NCBI GenBank assembly: GCA_009760855.2
Contig: WPIO01000083.1
Coordinates: 405,001-447,500, forward strand
Reading direction: 5' to 3'
DNA length: 42,500 nt
Source of the DNA: Cristatella mucedo
Lineage: Eukaryota > Bryozoa > Phylactolaemata > Cristatellidae
The notes below the pieces were generated by a model, which ran no database searches, was not told the origin of the DNA, and saw only the letters and a program-made list of their open reading frames with translations. Below, one piece after another: positions 20,480-31,817 of this stretch. Each line of letters starts with the position of its first letter. The stretch's first letter is position 1. The position numbers and the translations under genes are program-made.

Positions 20480-21048
20480 TCCCTTCCAAGGTGATGTCGC
20501 CATTGATAATGTAAGGGAACAACTGTTCTAGAATTAGTTCCCTCCCAGTATTCAAGCACTTCAACTCTCTAAACTCCCTTGCTGCAAGTGTTGCTGACAT
20601 TCGCGTATGGATAGCAGGAAAGTTTCTCAAATTGATTGATGATAAAACCAGCCTTCTAGTTATGGACAAACCTCACTTGACTCAAAAAATTAGAAAGCAA
20701 AACAATCAAAATGGGCTCTGCCAGCTCAGATCTCCTGCAGCATGTGCACGAAATCTAGATGTCCCGTTCTAAAGTGGCCTTTCACCAGACGACTACATCA
20801 GCTTCACAGTCAAGTCTGCCTACTTTCAGCTACGCGACAGTAAAAGAATTTGGGCCTGCTTAGATAATATTACTACAGGCAAGTTGATATATGCATCTTT
20901 TGATATCCCAACTCAGCTTCTATAACTCAATTGCAGGTCTAACGGCTTGCAAAATCAGGTGCTTACAGTTGGTGTAAATCTCTGCAGCCAAGCTTGTCTT
21001 TTGCGAGTGTCGCAGCTGCCATATTGCATCAAGGCCGATCGAATGGTT
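20480..21048 (+). mobile_element. LINE fragment (RT thumb to C-terminal region)
   Basis: Translated pieces include GKFLKLIDDKTSLLVMDKPH. The DNA of 20740-20830 (AAATCTAGATGTCCCGTTCT, GTCAAGTCTGCCTACTTTCA) aligns with the longer LINE at 24000-24080. GGTGCTTACAGTTGGTG at about 20958 matches the LQLV region. Stops and deletions abound. The match ends abruptly at about 21048, next to an oppositely oriented LINE piece. Confidence 0.65.
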
Positions 21049-21057
21049 AGTGGAACT

Positions 21058-21290
21058 ATGCTCAATAAAAAAAAAGAATAACATGGTTAGGGGTGACATG
21101 CAAACGGTCAGCGTGCAAATATTATTAGTGGCAGCATGCTCAGTTTTAGCACGCATAAGCACATAAAGGACGAATCACAGTGACCCACTGAATACTGTCG
21201 TAAATAGATGCGTTTTTAATTTATTTTTAAATGTGGTCAAGTCAGGGGATGTCGTGGCAGAAGTCGGAAGTGAGTTCCTGGCTGTCATCA
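21058..21290 (-). mobile_element. LINE fragment in reverse orientation
   Basis: AATAACATGGTTAGGGGTGA at 21078 and GGACGAATCACAGTGACCC match the minus-strand LINE 3' UTR at 25305-25480. It ends near GAAGTCGGAAGTGAGTTCC. It abuts the plus-oriented fragment at 20480-21048, so the join is either an inversion or two independent insertions. Confidence 0.7.
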
Positions 21291-22150
21291 AGCAGTCGCG
21301 CCCCGTCGACACAGATCTTCCACTGCAGAGCTTCTAAGGCGATCAGGGAGTATCAGGGAGCCATGCTCGAGTTACGTCCGCGAAACTCTCACCAGTTCAG
21401 GTAGCGGGGCAGCACGCACAATATGTACATAACTGATTGTCGTGACAAGACGCCAGACAGTCAAAACGGAGTATAAACCTTTCGCAGCCAGGCAGCGCTA
21501 TCGATGACACCAACCTCGAGAAAGTGCAAACAACTGCCTGTATATTATCAGGCAACATTAGGCTGATTCATCACAAGCTTATAAGCTTATATATAGCAGC
21601 TAACGCCCAACGAAAGTATAGTTGCGTAATTTTCCCATTAATTGGATGTAAATAAATTTCAATCTTGATTACTTTGCTGCTTTTCTTCTTTCTAAAAGCC
21701 ATCAACAAGGAAAGACGGGAATTATTTGTTTCTCATCGGAGATTAAGGAATTTAAAATATGTCATAGTCCCAGTCAACAAGTAAAGTTTTTATGAAATAA
21801 CGGCGGTTTGCATGTGTTTGAGGCATTTGACATCCTTAAATAGCATTTACTCCCCTTGAAAATAAATTGTGCTCCATAGCGTAGTAATCTTAACGTATTT
21901 ATACTGCTCCTTAAGAGATTTAAACCTTCTTTAGGCTCTCCCCTAAATCTGAAAATAAAATGTATCGACTGACTAAGGACTATTGCACTGATTGAGTAGG
22001 CACACACAGTAAAGTACGGTTCACTTAGATGAAGCTGATGCCATGAAGATTGTGTGTGTGTGTGTATTATTTTCCCTATAAATGTCATCAATTTGGAGAA
22101 TTTTGTATTTTCAGTCGGTATAGCTAGCATTCTACACACCTTTTTATCAC
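21290..22150. other. AT-rich intergenic, no supported gene
   Basis: Nothing recognisable apart from a short TG run near 22051-22066. The minus-strand open frame 21774-22217 has no domain, and its 5' end overlaps the MITE, so it is not a gene. Confidence 0.5.
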
Positions 22151-22151
22151 A

Positions 22152-22592
22152 GCATTTAGTGCAGTGGTTCTCAATCTGTGGGTCACGTCCCCTTTGGGGG
22201 TCGAAAGACTCTTCCACGGGAGTCGCCTAAGACCATTTGAAAACACGAATTTCCACATTTCGCACACAATAATTTAATGGTTGGTGGTCGCCGCAACATG
22301 ATGTATTAAAGGGTCGCGGCATTAGGATGGCTGAAAACCACTGATTTAGTGGGTCCTTCCTTTATGTGCTTTTTTGTGCTAACATTGTTGTATGCTGCCA
22401 CTAACCACACTTGCATACTGCCCTGTGCATGTCACCCCTAACCATGTTATGCTTGTTGATAAATTGAGCATGGTACCAATGACCAATCGATCGTGTTTTC
22501 CTTTGCAGCAAATGTAAAGTGCCCAGAAAGAGATTGAGTTCTCTGAGGGCGCTTAATCACGCGTATTATTATTGTTATCAATATTATTAAGT
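22152..22592 (+). mobile_element. LINE 3' end, split by a hAT MITE
   Basis: CAGCATTTAGTG (22150-22161) and ATTTAGTGGGTCCTTCCTTT (from 22344) rejoin to the LINE sequence seen at 473-500. The 3' UTR (GTCACCCCTAACCATGTTAT) and the conserved tail (GTAAAGTGCCCAGAAAGAGA then GAGGGCGCTTAATCA) follow, ending in ATT repeats at about 22564-22592. Confidence 0.85.
22162..22343 (+). mobile_element. non-autonomous hAT element (SPIN-like MITE), 182 bp
   Basis: The termini are CAGTGGTTCTCAATCTGTGG at the left and GGCTGAAAACCACTG at the right, with terminal inverted repeats starting CAGTGGTT. The element is bounded by a perfect 8-bp target duplication ATTTAGTG (22154-22161 and 22344-22351), the size typical of hAT. 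Internal landmarks TTTGGGGGTCGAAAGACTC, GTCGCCTAAGACCAT and TTAAAGGGTCGCGGCATTAG agree with the SPIN ('Space Invaders') MITE as I remember it. SPIN is documented in tetrapods and some invertebrates through horizontal transfer. It has no coding capacity and would have been moved by a transposase from elsewhere. Confidence 0.88.
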
Positions 22593-22619
22593 CTCAAGAA
22601 GCTTGACATTTATGCTGCC

Positions 22620-24765
22620 AGAGTAAAAGTATCATCTCCTTCGTCCTCGCAGCTTATGCCTCCATCCGACCTGTCATTATTGATAGAGTAATAGAACGCG
22701 ACACTTGCTGACATGCTTAATGAGTTTGCACCACTGACTATGCATAACGAGTGCCCTCGCCTAGAAAGAGCTTGGTTAATACTCATACGTTGAGCTAAGT
22801 CTACTATGCTTAAGTTTGATAAAGTCTATAAAAGACCTGGATTGACAGTCCATCGTCAGGCATAAGAAGACTACTGTAGATCATACTCTGTAGATCATCT
22901 TTAGCGTCTTTGTCAGCAAGAAAGATCAGAGAGTCAATCCCTAGGGTTCCAGCAGTTCCCTCTGGACACTTGCTTCTCAATTGCATCAACATAGGACTCG
23001 TGTCCATCGATTCCGTGCACTACATCAATGTTTACAGTCAAGTGACCTACGAGTGACCTTATACTTAACTATATGACCCCGTCAAAGAAGACTACTAGTC
23101 CCCTAGACCCTATTCCCACTGGCCTACTTCTCTGATGCTTAAATCTGCTGATGCCATACATAATTAACCTAGTAACTATATCCTTAGTCTATGGTCAGGT
23201 CCGTGCACCTTTCAAAAAGCAACAGTCATGCCATTAATTAGGAAATCAATGCTAGACCAGTGACTTTAGCAGCTGCTGCCCAGTCTCCCTCCTCCCGTTT
23301 CTATTAAAGCCACTAGAACGAGTGGAAGCAGACCAACTGGACTTTTATATTGAGACCTCTGACCTATAAAGTAAGTTCCCGTCTGGATTTAGAGCTAATC
23401 AGTCCACAGAGTCAACATTGCTTCGGTGTATATTTGCCGTCTCAGAACTGATTACTTGGGTAAAGTCTCTCTGTCTGTCTTCATGAATTTTGATGTTTTG
23501 TCTGCATTTGATATTATAATTCACAATGTCCTTCTTGGGCGTCTTGAATCTCGCATGGCCATCACTGGCACTGCACTCCAATGGTTCAGCGACTGTCGCA
23601 TCTGGATACTCCGAAGTATTGATGTAAATGGACAGAGATCTCCCAAGGAACCACTTAAGAACTTGGTACCTCATGGCTCTTTGCTTGGACCGCTTCGTTT
23701 CACAGTTTGTACTCTCCCTTTTGCCGATGTGATGCCAAGCACAATCTAGGCTTTCACGTCTATGCATATGACATTCATTTTTACCTTTGCTACGATCCCA
23801 CCCTGCACGCGAGCACGTCGAATTCTCTAGACACCCTCGCTGTATGTATTGATGACATCTCCACATAAATGACAGCAAACTCTCCTAAATAGACTGACGA
23901 CAAAACCAACTCAGTACTTGTGGTCACACAAAGGGTGACTCAAAAATTGAAAAACGCGACGCTCATAATCGGCTCCACCGGTATATATCTTGTTGAATCT
24001 GCAGGTAATCTAGATCTCCTGTTCCAAAGCGACCTTTCATTTGACAACCACATCAGCTCCAAAGTCAAGTCTGCCTATTTCAGGTACGTAACATGGCTAA
24101 AATTTGCATTTTTCCAGACAGGCATTCTACATTTAGTTGATCCAAGCAAATACGACATCCTGTTGCGACTTCTGTATCTCACTGTGGTTGATGTAACGGC
24201 CGGTGCAATCAGGTGCTTACAGTTGGTGCAAAACTCTGCAACTAGGCTCATCTGTCGTGAGCCTTGCAGTGGCCGCATCACACAGCTTCTATCTAAGCTG
24301 CACTGGCTCCTAATCAACTAGCGCTTCGACTTAAAGGTTCATTCACTTTTAGGTCCCTTCATTCTTTGGCTCCAGTGTACCTGTGAGTACCACTTTCCCA
24401 AAAGGTGAAGAATCGTACAACCCTCTGTTCTAACTTGAATCGTGTTGTCATACCTCGCACGAACCTCAAAACCCTTTTAGACCACACCTTTAGATACTAT
24501 GCTCCCAAAGCCGAGAACTCACAATTGACGCAAGTCACATTGTCTCCTGACATGACGACATTTGGAAAAGGAGATTAAAATGTATCCGTTCATTACAGCA
24601 TTTGGCGGGTGATCCATCCTTCGTGTGCGTGTACCTGCTCATGCTATCCCTGCTGCTTGCGGATGTTATTACCAAATATTTTTTAGCTATTTATATGCAG
24701 CATCTGTAAAGTGCCTAGAGAGAAATTCAGTTCTCTGAGGGTGCTGTACGAATGTAATATTGTTT
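22620..24765 (+). pseudogene. LINE polymerase relic with 3' tail (CR1/L2-like)
   Basis: The longest LINE copy in the window, broken by many stops and frameshifts. Readable parts in order: linker after the endonuclease (LNEFAPLT, 22720); RT fingers (23200-23420); VLSAFDIIIHNVLLGRLESR (23493-23552, where the first catalytic Asp region reads FD-x-x-x-H); GSLLGPLRF (23680); and AYDIHFYLCY (23766) where an active enzyme has the YADD box. The Asp pair is lost. DNKTxS-type and NHISSKVKSAYF segments follow, then [14 protein letters not shown] (24220), LHWL (24300), the 3' UTR and a tail at 24703-24760. It cannot be active. Confidence 0.85.
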
Positions 24766-24824
24766 ATATCTGTATTTCACGCCCCGCATACAGCTTAGAA
24801 GCATTAGAATACCACAAAGTAAAG

Positions 24825-24970
24825 ATAGTTGTCAGCTAGTAGCAGCAGGAGAGCCATGGTTGCTAACACTCCTCTTGCGGCAGGCAGTAAACGATCCTGT
24901 TGTAGGACTCGAAACCGCGGTTCGTTTCGGTGACAACAAGATCCTTACCCCTGGGCTAAGAGAAACGACT
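24825..24970 (-). mobile_element. tRNA-headed SINE, reverse orientation
   Basis: On the minus strand CAAGGATCTTGTTGTCACCG and a degenerate B box GGTTTCGAGTCC (about 24905-24916) lead into a body with GTTTACTGCCTGCCGC and TAGCAACCATGGC. It is more diverged than the other copies. Confidence 0.55.
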
Positions 24971-25177
24971 CCAAAGAGATGCTACATCTGCTAAAATCCA
25001 ACGGGTTAGTTGTGCTAGATTTCGTTATTGATGTAACCTTCCCTGTGCTTTGGCGTCTTCCTACTCAGACTGGCTTAGGCTCGATCATCCTGATGCAAAG
25101 CTGGTCACGTGTCCTTTCGGACTTTTTCGAAAACGGGAAGAGAATTCGTGTCTGGCTTGGGCAGTGCATACTAATTA

Positions 25178-26000
25178 TAATAATAATGCACTAGATAAAG
25201 CGCCATCAGAGAACTTAATCTCTTTCTAGGCGCTTTGCATTTGCTGCAAAGAGAAATGCAATTGAATGGTAAGTAAAATCATGCTTGAAAAACTAACAAA
25301 ATGAATAACGTGGTTAGGGGTGACATGCACAGGGTCAGCATGCAAATGTGGTTAGTGGCAGCATGTACAGTGTCAGTACGCATAAGCACATCAAGGACGA
25401 ATCACAGGGACACACTAAATGCTGTCCTAAATAGGTGTGTTTTTAAGGTCCTTTTAAATGTGGTCAGGTCAGGGGATGTTCTACGCAAGTCGGGAGGGAG
25501 TTCCAGGCTTTGGGAGCATACGAACTAAATGCATGGTCTCCAAAGGTATTAAGGTTTGTACGGGGTATTTCTAGACTGTTGGATTCCGAAAAGCGGCGGT
25601 ACGATGCTTGGCCTGATGGGGAAGTATGTTGGAGAGATAGGCTGGAGCCATTGAATGAAGGAACCTAAAGTAAGCGACAAAACCTTGAAGTCAATCCGTT
25701 GCTTGACTGGTAGCCAGTGCAGGTCGGCGAGAAGTGGTGTGATATGGCAACTGCGAAGCTCACGACAGACAAGCCTAGCTGCAAATTTTTGCACCAGCTG
25801 CAATCGCCTGATTGCACATGCTGGTAGGCCAGTAAGCAGTGAGTTGCAGAAGTCGAGACGGGATGTCATGAATGCATGGACCAACTTAGACGTGGTATCC
25901 TTATCTGATCAAGCCCGAATTTTAGCAATGTTATAAAGCTGAAAATAGGCAGCTTTGACTGTGGAGCTAATGTGGTCGTCTAACGAGAGGTCTCTTTTTT
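25178..26000 (-). mobile_element. 5'-truncated LINE, well preserved 3' part
   Basis: From its 3' end at about 25178 (AATAATAATGCACTAGATAA, then the reverse of the conserved tail) the element runs leftward-transcribed through the 3' UTR into a frame at 25549-25884. That frame encodes [34 protein letters not shown] and further C-terminal sequence nearly identical to the copy at 1-330. It ends about 26000, after GAGGTCTCTTTTTT, where similarity stops (5' truncation). The frame is open for 111 codons but shifts before the true end. Confidence 0.88.
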
Positions 26001-26524
26001 ATACTGTACCCTAGGAGAACTCATGTAAATACTAGCTCTTTACATATGCCGTTAAGCTGTGGTCGTTAAAAGTGAGTGAGTTACTGGCAGGGTCGAACCG
26101 AGATTAGGTCAATGCTTTATGTGTGTGTCACGAGAAAACTGAAAGATCAGATACAACATGTGTAGGAATCGAGTTATCTCCTAATTAGTATTGCATATTG
26201 CCAGCCGTAAGAATCTACCAAAACTGAGGCTGGAATGCAAGTCTCCACTTGTCTCTATACCACATTTAACGTGCATGGCTTCGTTGACGGATAAAAACCT
26301 GCCCAGTCTTTCTTTTGGCAATGGAAGTAATGGGTTTACCGGCACCTTTCACTTAATGTTGAACTGAAGGAAAGCGTGTATTCACATGATCATGATACCT
26401 AACATTATTATAGACGTGCTTTCACATTTTTGCTGCTGGATCTCTCCTTGAGTATTTTCCGTTCTGCGATTTTTTGCAAACTTGATGTGCCACTTCTCCT
26501 AAGCTGTGGTGCTATCTCAAAAGA

Positions 26525-26695
26525 TGGTAAGCCGTGATGGCTGACTGGGTAAGGCGGTTGCTTTTCACGACCTCGGTCCTGGGTTGTGGGTTCGAATCCA
26601 GTGGTGGGAAAATTATTCATTGCTGCTGCAAGATGTGGTGATAGCCAAAAAGGTTCATCCGCCACTCTACAAAAGAGAGGCTTGCAAATTAGTTA
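26525..26695 (+). mobile_element. tRNA-headed SINE
   Basis: The head is the best preserved of the family: A-box-like TGATGGCTGACTGGGTAAGG and B box GGGTTCGAATCC at about 26589-26600. The shared body follows (GATGTGGTGATAGCC, AAGAGAGGCTTGCAAATTAG). No acceptor stem is closed, so this is not a functional tRNA gene. Confidence 0.75.
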
Positions 26696-26699
26696 GCAC

Positions 26700-27390
26700 T
26701 TTCACTTTAAAAGATACCTTGAACTATTTCATACCGTAACGATATTATTGCACACTGCATATGGGTAGGCAGACTTTCCTGCGTCATTGCATGAGCATCG
26801 GCGACTTTATTCTAGTATGCTTAGTCTTTTCGCGGCATCACAAATTCAATAATGTCTGCATTTAGCTTACTGAGGCAGCCCGTTGAGTTTGATGCACACT
26901 GTCTGGTGTCGACAACGCATTAGATTTTACGACACCCCAATTCAGCAAAGTGCCTGCTTGCTAAACGTAGCTTAATCGTAACCGACTGAGGCTGACCTAC
27001 ATTCATCTACTAGAAGATGACGGCGTCGCATTCAAGCTAAATGCAGCAACCGCGAGCTGGCGCAGCTTCTCTGCTATGCTTCATCGGTACGCCTCAAAAT
27101 GGTGGCCCAGGGCAGGAATGAGTGCCAGGAAGAAGATCGGTAGCACCTCAACTCCGTCATTTGAAATGGCACAACAGTCATATTAAAGATATTCTCACAA
27201 ATCTCCACAGCAAAGCCATCTAAGTAAACTTGTAAGGTAATCGCATTGAATGCTATTAGACCGTCTCACTAGAGCTTTGGCCCTGCTTGACTAAATCAAT
27301 TTACTTTTAGGTCGGCAAGCTCTCCGTCATTTCTCCTGTTCAGATCACTGGCTTTGGCCTCAAATGAACTCTAAATCTTCCTTAATCGCT
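26700..27390. other. intergenic, no supported feature
   Basis: No open frame of note, and no repeat of the families recognised elsewhere in the window. Confidence 0.5.
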
Positions 27391-27406
27391 CTCTCTCCTC
27401 TCTCTC

Positions 27407-27467
<61 letters not shown>

Positions 27468-27482
27468 TCCTCTCTCTCTCTT
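27391..27482 (+). repeat. (CT)n microsatellite
   Basis: About 90 bases of CT repeats with a few TCCT interruptions. Confidence 0.95.
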
Positions 27483-27661
27483 TTTTAAGACGGCACCATA
27501 ACTTAAGATTCCTCCAATGAAGCAATCTTATTTCCAGCAGACATAACATCAGCTCATTTTTAGTTTTTTTTACCCAAGTACGCCAATAATAACTACTCTC
27601 AAGTCAGGCACGACATGGTACTACTCTTTGCACTCGAATCATACTCCTTTAGCAGTTCATA

Positions 27662-27722
27662 GATTACCATAAAAAGAGATTTCGTTATCTGAGGGTGCAA
27701 TAAAACTGTAATATTATTATGT
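27662..27722 (+). mobile_element. LINE 3' tail fragment
   Basis: AAAAAGAGATTTCGTTATCT and GAGGGTGCAATAAAACTGTA followed by ATATTATTATG match the tail block of the LINE. The first arm of the hairpin is lost. Confidence 0.55.
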
Positions 27723-27724
27723 TC

Positions 27725-28555
27725 TCTGATGTTTAAGATCTGGAAATAGAAGCAAAAAATTACTGTTGTTTGCAGCCAGTGTTAATGCAATGCAAACAGT
27801 AGCAGAAAGCCATAATAGATAAGACACTTGGACTTTATCGTAACCAAGTCTAACGGTTAAAAGCAAAGCAGCGTACAAGGCAGTCACAGATTGCATTGTA
27901 ATTTCATTTATATCCGTCTTTAACTCCGCATAGAATAATGATACCGTGAAGACCAAGTGGGTGTAATAAAGAAGGGATTTTTGTTTAGGTCAGTGGAAGC
28001 CTAAGCGGTTTTTGGTGCTCATTGGGTAGCCAACCGGTTTCGTCTCTGCACCCCACCATCTATAGCTTCAACTCACTAATTCAAAGTTCTATGTACATAT
28101 GAGTATTACTTCAACTTAAAGTTATAATTACAGGTCTCTATGTAATTATAAGATGAAACTCATGAACCACAGTAATCATGTGGTTGTTATAACCTAGCTT
28201 ATGTAGCTTGCCAAGGTTTCACTCTGCAGCGATTGGTATTCTGCGGCTGCTTACAGCTATACTCTCGCAGACTAATTAGTGCACGCCCATCGAAATCTGC
28301 ATTCATAGAATGGAATGGTAAGTAAAATAATACTTCGAATGATCAATTGGAATTAAACCTGAAGGACAGGTGCTTACATTAGGCCCGTAAAAGAAATCTC
28401 CGCTGGTTCAAATCGGATCAACGGGATGAAAATTCAGGACAACCCACCGTAAATAAGACTTGCATAATGAACTCTCGTTTCTGAATTGATTAGGGCTGAG
28501 TGTGCCACTCCCGCTAGTAACATGCACATTAGTTCATATCAGGCATGCCTGTTAT
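27725..28555. other. AT-rich intergenic, no supported gene
   Basis: The minus-strand frame 27717-27956 is hydrophobic but short, starts within LINE tail sequence and lacks any recognisable motif. Nothing else is seen. Confidence 0.45.
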
Positions 28556-28560
28556 TGCTT

Positions 28561-28750
28561 CGTTATCGTAGTTCGAATGGATTTCTAGATGTTATTGCAG
28601 CTGCTAAGATCCATGAGTTATCCACCATCCGAGGAAAAGCGCCCCCGGCCCCCGTGGCAGCTCAGGGGAGCATTTCTTTTGATGATTCATAATTTCCGGA
28701 TCTTAGCAACAGCAATAACATCTAGGAATGCAGTTTAACTACGAATGAAC
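28561..28750. mobile_element. foldback/MITE-like inverted repeat
   Basis: CTAGATGTTATTGCAGCTGC inside the left arm (28561-28612) pairs with its near-exact reverse complement inside the right arm (28698-28750). The arms are about 52 bases and roughly 80% complementary, around an ~85-base spacer that holds a G/C-rich core (GCGCCCCCGGCCCCCG). No target duplication could be assigned with certainty. Both arms end with sequence close to CGTAGTT/AACTACG. Confidence 0.6.
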
Positions 28751-28794
28751 GCAGAAGCTGAGACACCACTGGTTTGGCAGTAGTTTGGAGGTGA

Positions 28795-28880
28795 GTACGA
28801 GCTCGTTTGGTATTCTTAGCATTTTTCTATAACTGCTCAGCTCGTTTTCCCTCAAGCGTTGCTGTGACTAACTGAATACT
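28795..28880 (+). repeat. dispersed repeat, copy 1
   Basis: CTCGTTTGGTATTCTTAGCA and TCCCTCAAGCGTTGCTGTGA recur at 31818-31900 with the same order and spacing. Both copies sit next to LINE tails, but in different relative orientation. Confidence 0.6.
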
Positions 28881-28955
28881 AGTAATAATAATATACTTAA
28901 TATAGCGCCTTCAGAGAAATCAGTCCCTTTCTAGGCAATTTAAATTTGCTTACAC
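28881..28955 (-). mobile_element. LINE 3' tail fragment, reverse
   Basis: AATAATAATATACTTAATAT, AGCGCCTTCAGAGAA and CTTTCTAGGCAATTTAAATT are the reverse complement of the LINE tail, with one decayed arm. Confidence 0.65.
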
Positions 28956-28959
28956 CCAT

Positions 28960-29745
28960 TTCATAGGCAAAAACATGCCGGAAAATCTATAGCACACATA
29001 GTTGCCGTAACATAGCAACTAAATGCCATACCATGATTTTGTGTACATCCACGGTATCTGTCAATCTTACAAGGCTCCATGAGTTTTTAAGGCCAGGTAA
29101 CAGCTACAAGCTAATCGTCTTTAAGTGGTGCTACAATATTAGAACTAGTAAGAGCGACTAGCTATCAAAAGCCAAAGATCAGAAAAGGTATTGCTATACA
29201 ACTCTAAGCTAATACTTCCTAAACCGTAGGGCAAGATAGATTTGCCCCAACATGTCTCAAGAATCTTGCAATGAGCTCGTCAGCCAGCTTACAGCATCAC
29301 ATATTAAGCATTAAGTCGTAAGCCAAGGCGCTTTTAACTGTCATGTGGGTGTGTTGCCCTTTTCAAGCCTCCGCCAAATACAAGTACAGTAGCCTCCCGC
29401 TTAAGCGCATACCCCTTTAAGTACGCTTCCCCGTTAAATAAGCATATTTTCCCTAAAATTCTGGGTTCAAGATTTATTAGCTAAACATGCCATGAATCGT
29501 CACTTAATGCAGTTTTTGAAGTTTCTTATGCTTGGCTTTGAGGGAGACCACCCGGATCTTGCTCTGAAATTATTCAAACGATTTCATAAGATAGTTGAAT
29601 GTATCATCAGCTTCAATTTAAAATTCAGAGCACAGTAGCTGACTCTCTATTTTGAGAACCTTCTTATAAAGGAATTCGAACCCCTAAAATAAAACTTTAC
29701 TTTCTAAATCGGCACTGAGATCTTGAGAATTACTGTATTCATCAT
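28960..29745. other. intergenic, no supported feature
   Basis: AT-rich sequence without open frames or repeats that I can place. Confidence 0.5.
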
Positions 29746-29926
29746 CATGCATAATAATAATGATGCACTTGATAAAGCGCCCTCGGAGAACTCAATCAAT
29801 CTCAAGGCGCTTTACATTTGCTGAAAGGGAAATGCAATTGAATGATGAGTAATATCATGATTGATAAACAAACAAAATGAATAACATGGTTAGGGGTGAC
29901 ATGCACAGGGTCAGCATGCAAATGTG
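29746..29926 (-). mobile_element. 5'-truncated LINE 3' end, reverse
   Basis: AATAATAATGATGCACTTGA, AAAGCGCCCTCGGAGAACTC and GGCGCTTTACATTTGCTGAA reproduce the tail block. The UTR (AACATGGTTAGGGGTGACAT) continues to GCATGCAAATGTGG, where similarity stops exactly at the edge of transposase sequence. The LINE may have inserted at the end of the Tigger-like gene. Confidence 0.8.
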
Positions 29927-31300
29927 GCATTCATCCCACTTTCAGCAATCTTCATCGACTCCAAAAGCTCGTCAACATCTTCCAATACAACAACAACATA
30001 TTCTTCGTTGTTCTCGTCATCAACGTGAACAACGTCTTCCAGTTCGGATGAAGGTATATATAAATTCAATATTTCTAAAGCCTTCGCAAGTTCGGTGTCC
30101 ACATCTGTAACATTACTATCAGCCTCTTGTTCAGGTTTTAAAGTTATTAGTTAGGCCTCGACGAAAGCATTTTTGATCGACATTGGCTAAACAGAATCCC
30201 AGGCTTCTTTCACATAACTTGCAGCATCGAGCAGGTGCGCTGGGTTCCCTGCAGCCCCCTCGTCACAATATTCGCCCTGATTTTTCTTTCAACTTTTCGT
30301 CTCCTCGTCAAGTTAGTAAAAGTCAAGAACATCCTTGAGATATAAATATTGTTATCGCTTATTCAGAGCTGCGATTATTCCCATGTCACAAGGCCGTTTC
30401 CAGCTTGTACAATTCGGGGGAAACAAAACAACTCTAATATTGTCGCGTTCGAAGGCTTCAAAATGTTTCGGAGCGGTGTCCATCAGCAATAGAACATGAC
30501 GTTACGTTTTCTTTTACTTCTGGAAACCTTATTGGACCACTTCTAACAAGTTCCTGCACCCATCCAAGCTTTTGCTTGATTGAAATAAGGAGCCGGCAAA
30601 TGTCGGTCGTTAATGCAGGCTGGTTCCTTGGGTTTTCCGATCAAAGCGAAAGGAATTTTGTGAGTACCGGTTGTGTTAGCACAAAAAATCATAGAAACTT
30701 GATCTTTCGCCTTATTTTTGCCTCTAGTGGTTGAAATATCCTCGTCTGCCATAAGAAGACTATATCTTGGAAGCGATCGAAAAAACGAACCAGTCTCAAC
30801 AATGTTGTCGACATTTTCAGGGTCATATTGCGCGATAATCGCGTAAAGGTTTTCTAAAGCAGCTATTAATTCCGGATCGTCTTGGTTGACTTCTGCTCCC
30901 TCTCCGTGAAGGAGAACCTTCTGCAATAAACGCTGAACTCTGAATGGACCTAACCGTTGCCAAGATGCCTTAAAATCTTATTTCAGAATTGAGAGGCTCG
31001 AAGCAACGCGTTTTGTTTTGGCTATAAGGAGGGATGGTAGTACAGGAAAGCTGTCACGTCGCATACTGTCAATCCAGACAAAAACATCTCCTCAAGCTCC
31101 CTAAATCGTCCAAATGACGCTCGAAAAGTCATATCCTTAGCCTCTTCAGTCATCAGGGCAGTTCATTCTTGTATCGCTTCACTGTTCTCCCAGGTCCTTC
31201 GGATGGTGCCTTCACTAACGTCGTACTCCCAGGCAATGGCCCTCTCACTGGGAGCAGACGCTTTGCTTAGCTTCGACATGATTTCGTAGCGTTAAGTCTC
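29927..31300 (-). pseudogene. pogo/Tigger-like transposase relic (CENP-B HTH and DDE)
   Basis: Read leftward. A helix-turn-helix-like N-terminus (YDVSEGTIRRTWEN, about 31180-31230) is followed by a linker. The DDE domain lies at 30543-30926 (TGSFFRSLPRYSLLMADEDI, STTRGKNKAKDQV, CANTTGTHKIPFALIGKPKE). After a frameshift come MDTAPKHFEAFERDNIRVVL and SWKRPCDMGIIAALNKR, then a stop at about 30351 and a decayed acidic C-terminus (29911-30102). The family is a cut-and-paste DNA transposase of the Tc1/mariner superfamily's pogo branch. The first catalytic Asp, normally in an MDET motif, is Val here (IVETG). With the stops and shift, the copy is dead. Terminal inverted repeats were not found by eye. 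Confidence 0.85.
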
Positions 31301-31815
31301 ATTGAGGTGCTTGCCATTTAGTTTCTGTGACATTGTAGCCAAATCGAAGCTGTATGGAACTGGACAGGTTTAGGGAACGAGACAGGTTAATCAAAAGACA
31401 AACAGACGACGGAAACAGGGAAACGCCAGGCAAGTAAATGACAAGAAGCACATGGATGTTGAATGAATCCGTCAGATTGCCGGCGCGCTTCACAATGCAC
31501 ACCGTGCTGCCCTGTACAGGCAAGCGCTCCGAAAACTTCGCGGCATACCAAAAAGTGCGCACCTACGGGCTAAGTGCGCACAAACGTCTCAGGTTCAAGT
31601 AGCGTACTTAAATGGGATACCGCAGCAGCCTCTCTGCAGCATTCTTGCTAGCTACGATTGGCTTGCCGATTGATGCCCTACGGCTGTACAGCAACAGCTG
31701 CTGATCCATCAGTGGGTATTTTAAAGCTAGGAGCGCCTGTCCAGCATTCTCGAGCCTCGCTGTTGAGAGCTAACACTTGATATGAAGCCTGGGGTTAGGG
31801 AGCTGAGAGCTGAGT
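31301..31815. other. intergenic, no supported gene
   Basis: Short frames only. Sequence near 31675-31715 (CTACGGCTGTACAGCAACAG, CTGCTGATCCATCAG) loosely resembles the SINE body, but too weakly to call. Confidence 0.4.
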
Positions 31816-31817
31816 AT

